Of a DNA stretch of 64,000 nt, positions 13,001 through 25,442 are shown in pieces. Position numbers and translations under genes: made by a program. Origin of the DNA: Cristatella mucedo (taxonomy: Eukaryota > Bryozoa > Phylactolaemata > Cristatellidae); assembly GCA_009760855.2 (NCBI GenBank), contig WPIO01000128.1, positions 698,001 through 762,000 of the forward strand. The letters run 5' to 3'. The first letter of the stretch is position 1. The number at the start of each line of letters is the position of its first letter. The notes beneath the pieces were generated by a model. It ran no database searches, had not been told where the DNA came from, and worked only from the letters and a program-made list of their open reading frames with translations.

Positions 13001-15156
13001 AAAGTAGTTGTACCCCATATAGGTAATTACCTAGATAGATCCAGCTGCTGTCGAGGTTGCCTGCCAGAGGAGCCTCAGGAGTCTGACTCGGGCCTCTGTC
13101 CAACTTTCGGGTTCGTGGGAAAGGAGCCAAACCTTCAATTGACATTAGTCCGATGCTGGACGACACATTTTACTGCCCTAAGGCGACTTACCAGAGTGTA
13201 TGCACGTAGATCATTGCTGCTTAACTGCCTATAGAGTCGATTTAAAAGCAGAAGTCGTCTAGCAAACTAAAATTCTGCCAATCAGTTTTTCTAGCAAATA
13301 TCGTAGCTTCCCTTACAACTCATCGATTCTGTGCACCGAAGGAGCATCGGCCAAGCTTTAGCTCTGCAGGTCCTAGACTGTGGAACTCGCTTCCACAATT
13401 CTTATGCAACGACATCTACTCTCCAACTGCCGACTATGGCACATCTTTTTCAGCGGTCCTAAACTGCTACTTCTATGCTACTCACTACCTCAACTGCTCT
13501 CCTAACTCTGCTATGCTTCCCACTTTCTCTTTGTTTCGTGAGACGAAGTCTGTTGGCTACCGAGTGCGTACCGAAAGCCGCTTAGGCTGTGAGTGCGCTA
13601 TACAAAACTCTCCTGCGTAACGCCCACATGGTCTTTATGACTTTGTGGAGTTACTGACGGAGATACATTACATTACATTACATCGTCATTCAGCGTTCTA
13701 GAAAACATACACTCCACTTTATGTGATTCAGAATCACCAAACCATATAAGTAATAATAATAATACATTTGTTGTAGCAACCCTAAAGAACTCAATCTCTT
13801 TCTAGGCAGTTGACGTTTGCTGAAAAAGAAGCACAATCGAATGGTTAGTCGTAGATGGCCAAGAAGCCCCTTCAAACGTCATCTACAAATACTTCCGATC
13901 GGAGACTTTGCAACTGCTTCTGCAAGCTTTCCTGCTCAGCAGCCCTAAACAGTCCATCTAGAAAAAATTGAGAGCATCCCTCCAAAAAAGAGCCTTGACA
14001 CAGCAAGCCGTAGGCTCGCCACCCAGACAGACTCAGCAGCCCCACTGATAAAATCTGCAAACGACAGTTTATGAGAGCCTGCAGCTTTGTCAATAAAGCC
14101 AAGCTGCCAGAGGTCAGTGCAATGACAGCCAGTGTACACAGACAATAGGGACCCTAATTAGGATCGCATGAAGGTTCGCGTCGGAAGCGCCACACCGTCG
14201 ATCGCCTGACTGACCGGCTTGAAGCAATCGGGCACACGCAATCGCAGCAAACAGACGGCGGCGGTACACCTTACCCGCGGGCACCGAGCGAGCCTCCTTC
14301 GAAGAGGAAAATGCTGTGACTTTCTCCGCAGGCTATGCTCCGCACTTTGGGGACGTCAAACACGCAGTAACGAGGAGGCTTTCGAGGTGACTGCAAACGA
14401 ACGGCTGACTCACTCGCTGCCAGACAAAAAGCCGATCTCGAACGTCGTCGCAATGTACGACTAGCGCCAGAGAGACGAGTAACAATAACGGTGCTGCCAC
14501 TCAAGGGGTTAACTCTGCAAGCTGCAATCGACTGCTACCTGCTTTGTTAAGGCGGAAGCAGAAGGAGGCGGAAGCAGAGGCGAGTCGGCGTCGGGGTCTC
14601 CGAGCTGATCGAGGCCGAAGCAGCATGCCTGACCACTCTCAAGCCAAGCCAGTGTCTGCCTGCCGCCGCAGCAGATGCCTGCCACCCTCTGACAGGCAAG
14701 CGAGGAGTCGTCGCCGCCATCTTTGAAGAGGTCGATCCGAGTTGGCTGCCAGCGAATCTCGCAATCTCCTGTTCCAAGCCTGACAGTGGGAGGACGGAGA
14801 GTGAAAAAGTGACGGCGAGATACTGCCAACTCACTGAGGCCAGCACGCTCTCTGCTGTTGCTGCTGCTGCCAGTTGAAGCAGCTCACAGGAGACAGTGGC
14901 ATGCACCAACTCGAAGTTATCAGGCTGATCCGCAAGATGTGTAGATCATATACCACCATTTTGTTTGGTGAGAGAGAGAGAGCTATGTCATTGGCTAGCA
15001 ACCAGCCCAGTAACCATAAACCCGCAGCAAACCTTCAGCTAAAAGTGGAGCCAGCAGTGATTCAGCTCACTGCTGGCTCCACCAGTCCTGTGGAGCAAGG
15101 CGGCTGCATTCAGTGGCCACCGATCGATCTTGCAGTCTCTCTCCCTCTCTCTCTCC

Positions 15157-15208
<52 letters not shown>

Positions 15209-15282
15209 CCTAACCTCTCTCTAATACTCGTATACTCTCTCTCTCTCTCTCTCTCATACTCTATCTCATACTTCGTCTCGTA

Positions 15283-15323
<41 letters not shown>

Positions 15324-18300
15324 TCTCTCTTTCTCTCTCTGTCTCTGTCCCTTGCTCTCTCCCTCACCACCTTTCCCTCTCTATCATTTTTCTCTCTCTC
15401 CCCCTCTCTCACTTCCTCTCTCTCCTCTCTCTCTCTCTCTTCTCTCTCCCTCCCCTTTCTCTCTGTGCTTCTCACCACCAAGCATGCAGGCGGACAACCA
15501 CACTTGTACACTCCGAAAAACAGCAGCCTTGCTCATTAGGAAAGCAGCCTCGTTAATGGCTTACAAAAGTCTCCAAAGGCACAACCTCTCAAGGTGGCAC
15601 ACTGGGCAAGGCTGCCACTTGAAGTTGCCACCTGCGATGCGCCCACTTTCATTTATAGCAAAACGATCTTTCTCTGCCGCGACCCTTACTTGTTGGTGAC
15701 ACAGCAAAAGGAACAATGATTAAAATTCTTTCGTAATCAGCTACGTATCTAACAAAAGCAATCTTCCACAAGAATCCTGCCATTAAGTATTGAAGCTTGC
15801 TGCTTGTCTGTAATTCCACAATCACAAGCAACCATGGAGGTGTCAGGCTGAACAGTTTAATATGGCACCCAATACAAAGCCTATGTAACTTTCGAGTGCA
15901 TACGACAACCATAGCCAACAGATTTGACCACTCCCAACAAGTACCAAGTGAGTAGCATAGCTGCATCAGGAAGGACGATTATATGCAAGTAACATGGCAT
16001 CAGCATAGGTCGGTTAGATAGAATTTGCCAGAACCTGTGGTACGAGCAGTGATGTTGTTACACGAGAATGGTGACGGCAACCTCCTGTCATAGATACAAA
16101 GAGCAAAAGTTTCTATCATGGAATCGTCATTAAGTGAAGGAAGGAGCCAGCCATTGTGTAGCCAGGATTCAGTCAAGGAGGCCAGACCTTGACCTTGCAA
16201 GCACCAGCCAATCACAGAAAAGCTGAGAGGGACATGGGGGGATGAGTTCGGCCACCAAATATGTCCCTCTCAGGTCGGTCCAAGGCAGGCTAGGTCCTAC
16301 AGCCCCACCCTTCCCCTACACCCCAAGGGAGCAGCTAGTTATTGTCCTGAGGGGATCATCAGGATATATGGAGGTCAAATACAAGGCATAATATGGAAGC
16401 CAGGTATAGAAGAGCCAAGAAATGGCAGGCCTTGTGGGCAGACATAAGTATTCTGCCTTGTGTCCGCTGACTTAAGGGAAGCCATTGCAGCACTTCTAGC
16501 AAAGGAGACCTGCTGAAGGTTTTTGGATGCACGTGTGCTAATGACTTTAGCAGCCCTGTCAATGCGTTCGGAAAAGTTGCTGTAGTCTGTTTTAAAGAGA
16601 TGCAAGAAGCTCGTAAGATCTTCAAGTTGCCACTTGGCACACGGTCCCTATTCCGAGACAGGAATCGAGCATGATGACTAGGCCTCAGTCTGACACCGAC
16701 AGTTCTCCGTCAGAGTAGCATAGATCTTCGGCTGTCCTGCATAAACAGCATGAAAAATATGCCTTTAGCCTCAGATCTTGTGTCCCTGCATTCATTAAAA
16801 AAGCTGCTGATATGCTACAAACGATGGCGACAGATGTTAAGTTCTCTTTCTCAACTGAACCAACTGCCACCCAGTCTCTCTCCAGTGCCATTTTTAGCGA
16901 AGACTTTGGACCGTGAGGTAGCAGTACAGCTAAACTACTGCATAACAATATCGATTCTGGTATGCAAGTTCCAGTCAGTTTTGAGAGCTACTAACCCAAT
17001 AGAGCCAGCAAGTGTCTAACAACCTTCTATGTAATGCTGACGTATGTGGAAACTTTCTGCTAGATAATCTTGTGGATCTCTCGGCAGCATTTGATGACAT
17101 CGATCATCAAGAACTTCTTTTAATTTAAGGATATGGGCTGACTACCAGGGCTGAATGTCTGCAATGTAGGTAGTCAACTTAACTTATCTTTGAGCTACAT
17201 TAAATATCATTAATATAGGAGTGATGGCCAATGTGATAGACCTGCATTATCCTCTCCAGAATAATTTGGATCGTGTAATTACTAACGGAAATGGACCAAG
17301 AACAGATACACGCGGAACTCAATAGATGATGGATCTAATGGATGACACCCAATCACCACACGGCACTGACTAGACACGATCTGACAGATATGATTTTAGC
17401 CACATCAATGCCTCATCAGCCAGGCTGGTCGTGCTCAATACTAAAGCAAGACTTTGTGATCGATTGTGTCAAAAGCTGTAGACAGATTCAGAAAAAATTA
17501 AGATCATTCACATGATTGCTACCAATGATGTCGTTGGTCACATGAAAGTTAGCAGATTTTAGCAGAACAGCGCCACTTGAGTCTAGACATCAAATTTCTC
17601 GACTCAATGCCCGTGGGTCTTAACCTAAGGTTAACGTGGTCGCACTTTGCCAGTCAGATTGCTGGTTCGAGTCCAGCAGTAGGCAATTTTGCATTGCTTA
17701 CTGCAAGTGCAAGTGATATCTGCCCAGACTCTTTTGCTGCCGTAGAAGTGAGGCTACCTAAATGAGCTGACCTTCATGTCAGCCGACGTGAGCCACGACT
17801 TATTTAGGGCTAACTTTAAAGAGAATCTTCTTCCAGTATAGTGCTCATCGCGGGATCGGTAGGCAGTGCTGGGCAGGTGGCCAGCAAGCAATCACTGGCA
17901 GTATAGATTAGTCGTAAAAGCCTCTCTAAACGTAGGGAATGCTTCAAAAGGAACAGACATTGAGTACAAAGGGGCAGGTAGCAGATATCAAGCAATAGAT
18001 GATATCGAAACCCAGGGGCATAAGATCGATTTTCATCGGCACCTCAAAGAATGCGATCACATGCTGCTCTCCCAGTGCTGCAGCCACCCGCGTCAGAAAC
18101 GTCTGCACTACCCGGATCTGCAGCTTGGCTGCTATATTGACACTGTATATTTTTAGGAAACACCACTCGCGTTCTGGGCACCCTCCGAGGCCGTGCAGGG
18201 CGGCGCCGGCACTTATCTGCGCCGATAGTGCACTGCGCACGACGACGATCGCAGCTGAGCTCTCCTTGCCTCACTGCAAGATAGCCAGCACAGCGATGGC

Positions 18301-20353
18301 GAGCGACTACGCCAGCACACAGCTGACCCGAAGAGCTTAAGGCTACTCTGCATTGGGGCACATGGGTGGAACGCATGATGCTACTACTCTGACAGATCTC
18401 AGGTTTTAAAGGTCAAGGTCATCGGCCACGGTCAGGTGCCAAGCAGCCACTTACTGTCCATGGCTGCCATTTCCCCAAGAATATATTTCGTTGTTTTCTA
18501 AAATTAAAATTACAGCATGACAGCGATGCAATACTGCCTGGAAAACCAAAAACATGCAGGCTTTTGCTGGATGATTACCATGAAGACGGATTGCAACACT
18601 TTTGAGAATCGAGAAATATATTAACATTACAATTCTGATTGAAGACATGGTGAAACGACTTCACATAAAGAGAAGAAAGACTATATTCGAGTTTGTAAGG
18701 CTTCATGAAACTCCTCAGAACATCACAGTAATCATTATTTATATTATTTTTATTTCTAAAGTGAGTGGTACGATGCTTAGCCTGGTGGGGTAGTAGATCT
18801 GATAAGCAATCTACAAGGTGCCGGTCCACAATGAGTTACATAAGTCGAGATGGGATGTCACAAACGCATGGGCCGATTTAGATGTCCCTGTCTAAGCAAG
18901 CCCGAATTTTAGCAATGTTGTGTAGCTAAGAGTAGGCAGACTTGACAGGGGAGATAATGATGTGGTCATCCAATGAAAAGTCACTTTGGAATAGGAAACC
19001 TAAATCTCGAACAGATTCAACAGGAGATATGCTGGCAGAGCCGACTGATTGTCAGAGTTAGGTTTTGCAATGTCTGAATCACTCTTAGTTTGCGCATAAC
19101 TAGTAAGTTGGTTTTATCATAATTCAGTTTAAGAAAATTTGCTGCCATCCATATGGGAACAGCAATACAAGCAGCAAGGGAGTTGCATATTGGAGGGCTG
19201 GGATAGATCAAAGCAAAGGTACAACAGAGTGTCATCTGCATAGAAGTGAAAGCCTAGATTGTGCCTGGTAATCAGATCGGCTAGTGGGAGAGTATATAGA
19301 CCGTGAAACGAACCAGATCAAGCACAGAGCCTTGAGGTACCCCATAATTACCAGTGTTATTACTCGTTGTACTGCAATGCTCTTTCAACCAATTAGCTCT
19401 CACAAAGGTTATACCACTGTCTACAGGATTGCAATCGTGCCAAAACATCGGCAGCATTTTTTGAATTGTTGCTGCGAAGCAGCACAAGCGACCAGTGAGG
19501 CACATAAAGCTGGTCCCAGGCACTACGGGGCAGACTTAGGTGCTCCAACACATGCCATGGTGGGAAATATTAATTGCAAGATAGACATTATTCAACCAGC
19601 TCGATGTTGCCAACTTCAATGCCTGCATACAAAACTCAATTTCGCATGGCCCTGGGTAGACAGCAGACCGACCATCTTCTGGTGCTATCCTGTTTGACTG
19701 AGATCCACCAGGACTCTACCGAACACGAAGTAGAAGCAAGAATGCAAGCAGAATGCCAGCACGTTCGAATGAAGGCCTGAGAGCTCCACCACTCCACCAC
19801 GACGTGTCCCTCGAGGTGACGTGCGCTAATTGCCGAGGGACGCACTTTCTTTCTTCGAGGACGAAAAGCAAGCCACCTGCTGGTTCTTTTGGTTCCTTCG
19901 CTCTGATTCTCGTCCGTTTAAGGTCTCGCTTTTTCACCTGTTTCCGCCCATTTCGACTGTGTGCACCAGATCAAGCATGGCCGTACAGCAGAGATGCCTG
20001 GCCCACAGCCGTCTTCACATCAAGAATCGATATCGATATTGCCGGTCTTTGCACGGCAAAAATCAATGAATGACAAGCTCAGTGGACACTTTAGCCCGGT
20101 TTTAAGCACGTACACTACCTAAACGCACTCCTGATCTTATCGACTTTTTTTTGTGGCTGGCTAGCGCAGTGCTCACTAGCTAGAGAGGTCGGCAAAAAAT
20201 CCACAATAGGACAATTTGCATACAGCTTCGCATGGAAGTCGAACCAACGCCTATGGCACATGGGGGCGCTATTTAATTTGGGCAACCGGGTTTGAGGAAG
20301 CTTAAAAAACACGAAACGACTCCCGAGCAGAATGCAGAGTGCAGTGTGCGTGT

Positions 20354-20445
<92 letters not shown>

Positions 20446-23400
20446 CCTGGTTTTTACGACAAGCACGTGCATCAGTCAGGCTGCCGACCCAGGAGTGCCT
20501 CAGCCGTATGGGGCCAAAGGACAAAACCAGTACGGTCGTACGTCCAAACCCAGTCAGTTTCGTCACATCAGCCATACATTATTGCAAGACCGAATACAAA
20601 GAGTACGGCCGTTCCACAGCTCGGGTGAATGCTTTCTGTGAGTCTCGATTACAGCAACTACTCGGCACGGCATGCTCTAACTCGGTAAGGTACAGCCTGC
20701 TGTCGTGTCATCGCGACTAAGAAGATTTCTTACAGCTGGCTGGCTGGCTAGCTACACGACGACTGGGCTGCCGATGCACCTCCACAGATGGCAACAAGCC
20801 CCTCACAACCGGACGGTTGCAATCGCAGCTGGACGGCGCGGTCAGATAGGTCTGGGCGGTCAGGTCTCTCTAGTCATTGCAGCGAACCTCTTCCTCTTAG
20901 TCTACTGCTGATAATGAAGCGCCTCAACTTTGTGTCAACGCCTCCTCCTTTTCAGACGACAGCATGCCCGGCCACGGCAGCTGCAGACTTGTAGTTCGAT
21001 TGCATGCGGGCTGGTACTGCTCCTTTCCTAAACAGCTGCTGGGAGCATCGTCGAGAGGGGCCTGGGCACAGCTGTGGTCAGCTTCTAATGAGGCATTGAC
21101 AAAGGCCGATAACCCACTGGTGAACAGATGGTGGATTCACCATCGGGGTCGACCAAGGGACAGCCCGAGGGGAGGAGAGAGGGGAATCGAGTGTGAGAAG
21201 GGGGCGAAGGCAGTCGTGCTGCTCCGTGCTTTGCGCAATAAACCGTTGGCCTTGTTCATCTGGGCCAGCGTTCTGTATGCCGAACGACATGACTGACTGA
21301 CCGTCTCTTCGTGGCAGTCTGTAAAGGACTGCTCTCGATCATGCCGACATGCTCGGGCGAATCAAAACTTCTCTAGCAGTATCCCAGATAGCACGACGTG
21401 CCCAAGGCTGTACCCCAGACAGCACAGAGTGCCCAAAGCCAGGCATCCCCAGAACAAAAACACATGATCTTTAGAGAGTAGCACTAGGAATTCATAGCCT
21501 TGGACGTGCAGCTGATTGGAATGCGTTTTCCGGCAGCCCTGTTCACAGAGTTGCAAAAAGGCTAGACACAATATGGCATCCAGAAACTTCAAAGTGAGGT
21601 GCACTGAAGTCTCACTTTCAGTGATCGGCTAAGCAGCCTAGCGTCGGTAGTGCCAGATACATTAGCATCAAACTCACTCCGAGTCATTAGATTCTATACG
21701 TACATACTTTTCCAAAAAAGTGTTTCACGCGTGCTCATCAAAACGACAGGCAAACCCTCCATTGACAGTGATGGTACATCTAGGTCACAAACAAGTGGTT
21801 ATGACAATTCCTAATAAAAAAACTAGTAATAGCAAAAATACATTTGTGAGCACCCTCAGAGAACTGAATTTCTTTCTAGGCAGTTTACAGATGCTGTATA
21901 GAAAGCTTGACCAAAAGATTCATGAAACGTCCTTAGTGTTACCACGTGTATTATTATGATTGTCATCAAACACAGAATTGTAACACGAGGTGAACATGTA
22001 GATATGGTTAGTAGACAACAGGCACAGTTTCAGCACGCATAAGCACACAAAGAAGGAATCACAAGGACCCACTAAATGCTGTAATAAACAGGTGTGTCAC
22101 GTGCATATACTAAAAAAAAGCAAGTTGCTCACATTAATGCCTTACGCAAGAACCAACTCAATTCAATCTCAGGACTAGCAGCGGCTCTGGCTAAGTTAGC
22201 ACTCCCGATCAGCAAGAAAATGTAAGAGGAAATCAGAGCATATAGAAATATAATTCATTTATATAGCGCCCCAAGAGAACTTAATCTCTATTCAACTTAA
22301 TCTGCTTCACATATGCCTCGGGGCTCCAGCCCACGACCTCAGCCAGACCTTGGTCGGGGTGAGCACCTTATCCACAGGACCAAACCAGCTTGAGTGGGAA
22401 AAGATGTGCAGTAAGCTACCCATATCGTACTCAGTTGCCCGGTACTCTATGGGCAAGTGGGTTCTAGGATTACGATATTGAATTGACTGTGGTGGCACTG
22501 TAGCACTGGGGGTGGAGGTCAAATCTACTCACGATGGCAGGGTTAGTAAAGTGCTTACAGCATCAGCCCCTATCGGTCAGGGGGTGGGCGTTAGGCAAGG
22601 GCTCAGAGATCTTCTCCTTCCCAGCACCAACGCTTAGAGGTCCAGAAAACTTTTTTAGGCTAACGTGAGACACTGCAGCAACGGAGACAGTACCAAGAGT
22701 AGTGACACGTGTCACTACCCAAGCATCAGATTAGTAGACTGTTATTTTATTTTTGAATAAGCCGGACTGGAATGCCATAATCACTCGAATCGGTACATAA
22801 AGGCTTGCTTGTACCCAAAATAGATGTCCTACTTAGCTTCTCAGCTGCCAATCTTAGCCACAGCCAATTGACAAGAAGACAGACCGAACCGATATACGAC
22901 CGAGTCCTCGACGAGCATTCTGCAGAATTGCTTCTACCGGACGCAAGCTTTAGCTCGAAAGCATTGCTACGGTAGCTGCAAGATGCGTTCAGGCACACTA
23001 AAATGCAAGGCTCCCTCGAGTACTCAGCCTCTTAGACAAAGGAAGCAGGACTGGCTAGTAGTCGTAGCCTAGTGCACAAGGCTACAGCATGCCCGCCGGT
23101 GCGTACACATGCATACCCACGAAAGTAGGGACGTGAGTGTGCAGGCAAAAATGTCCACTCACACGCACACATGCCCACACAAAACGCACAGATGCAAACA
23201 CAAAACTAACACGTGCACACACAGAGCGCACACGTGCACTGGCGCATGTACACATGCACGTTCACATAATCAAACACAGCTGTGCGACCATGGACATAGA
23301 ATATACACTGTGATCTTAGGCACAAGGCCGAAAAGTCACACCCGTGAGTAGATGCACAAGCTCGATCAACGTATTTTCAATGGCAGCGGCATCAAAAGAC

Positions 23401-24821
23401 AAAGGTCAAAGGTCAAGCGTGCACATGCACGGGCTCAGGGAAGAGTGGGCAAAGGGCCACGCTTGCTCCCCGTGCCCCTTCTAAGTCACTCCACGGAGTG
23501 ACTTAGAAGGGGCTGCCTGATACGCCCCCTTCAGCCTAATTACGAACCCATTAGTGGCTGCCCTGGCAAGGTCAAGGTGAGACCTCCACCCAAGGCTCAA
23601 TCCTAGCTATGCCTTTGCAGCAAAAGCAAGGAGATACACAATTTAAAGTCTACTGTGTAATTGTCATTTAACAGCACCGGTAAAACATACTTGATACTAC
23701 TTGGATGCGTTTCCGACACGCCAACTCAGCCAGGCCAAGCTGAGGCTGAGAAGCACCGGAAGTGCCACTTGCCACTTGGGGGTAGTGCATAGAGCAAAAA
23801 CTGCTGGAATGCATGGCTGTCCATCGCAAACCGTTCTCTTCCTTTTAAACCTCGAACCAGATCTGGCTCCATCAGTGCATTCGGAAAACCAGGCTTCTTA
23901 AACTTTGACCTTTCCGAATGAAAGTGCCTACGAAGTCGCAGATCTTTTTGTGAGTAGCTATTGACCCCAGCCAATGGTAGTGCAGCTGCCTAACAGCCGT
24001 TGCAAGCCGGTATTACTGGGCACTCCGACGCTAGCTAGCTAGCGAACGGCAGCACAGCGTTCCTACTGCTGCTGGGTACGAGCTGAAACACTGGCGAATC
24101 GGTACAAAGCTTTACTGTTGGTGTGCAGATGAGAGATTTGTGTTACCGATTAACGTCTGCAAACCAGATATAAACGTTGCCGAGTGCTGTCGAGTACGTG
24201 TCTTCCAATGCCGTTTGCTATTGAGAAGACGCACACATTAAACTCATATGCATATTTTGAGAGAGGAATACTTGGAAAATCCAAAAACTCTCACTTCACT
24301 GAGCTCTAAAAAAAAGCTCAGGTGCTATAAAAAAACCTCCTTGGAAAACCGCAACTGTTTCCGAACCCATTAGAAGCCAGACAAGTTAGCTGCAAATATT
24401 TTTTTCACACTTAATACGTTGAACAAGCTGACAGCATGCACAATTTTCGAAATGTATTGCTTGCTGCCTGGTGATGGTCCATGTTGACCTCAATTGTTTT
24501 AAACAGTGCACCATTTGAGATTTGTCTGGAATAACAAGATGTGCAGTTTTTTGCCAGTGCTGCATATATAGCAATCGTGTAGTATAGTAATCGTGCTTGC
24601 ACACACAAATTCACGAACTAGTCTTGAAGGCATAGCAAGGAAAGCATAGCACAGCATTGTCGACCGCGAGGTTGCTATACCTTCGGCTATTCCACTGATA
24701 TCTTTGCTATGACTTCATACCGCAGAGAACCAAAAGCTGCCTAGGCTTCGAGTGCACTATAAAAAACTCTGCAGCGTAACACCCACTTCGTCTTTGTGAC
24801 CTTTTGAAGTAACAGACCGAA

Positions 24822-24860
<39 letters not shown>

Positions 24861-25397
24861 ACACACGACACACACACACACACGACACACGACACACACA
24901 CACACAACACACACACGACACACAACACACACACACAATATATACAACACACACACACACACACACACACACACGCGACACACACGCGACACACACGACA
25001 CACACACGACACACAACACACACACGACACACAACACACACACGACACACAACACACACACACACACACAGTATAAACAACACACACACACACACACACA
25101 CACACGACACACACACACACACGACACACACACACAACACACACACGACACACAACACACACAACACAGTATATACAACACACACACACACACACACGAC
25201 ACACAACACACACACACACAGTATATACAACACACACACACGCGACACACTCACACGACACACACACACACGCAACACACAACACACACACGACACACAC
25301 ATACAACACACACACGACACACAGCACACACACACAGTATATACAACACACACACACACACACACGACACACACACACACACAGTATATAAAACACA

Positions 25398-25442
<45 letters not shown>

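Noticed and set aside
13872-14145. Additional RCC1 exon between exons 4 and 5
   Set aside because: The frames there lack the W-G and C-G strands of a blade, and exon 4 joins exon 5 in phase to give a complete blade without it.
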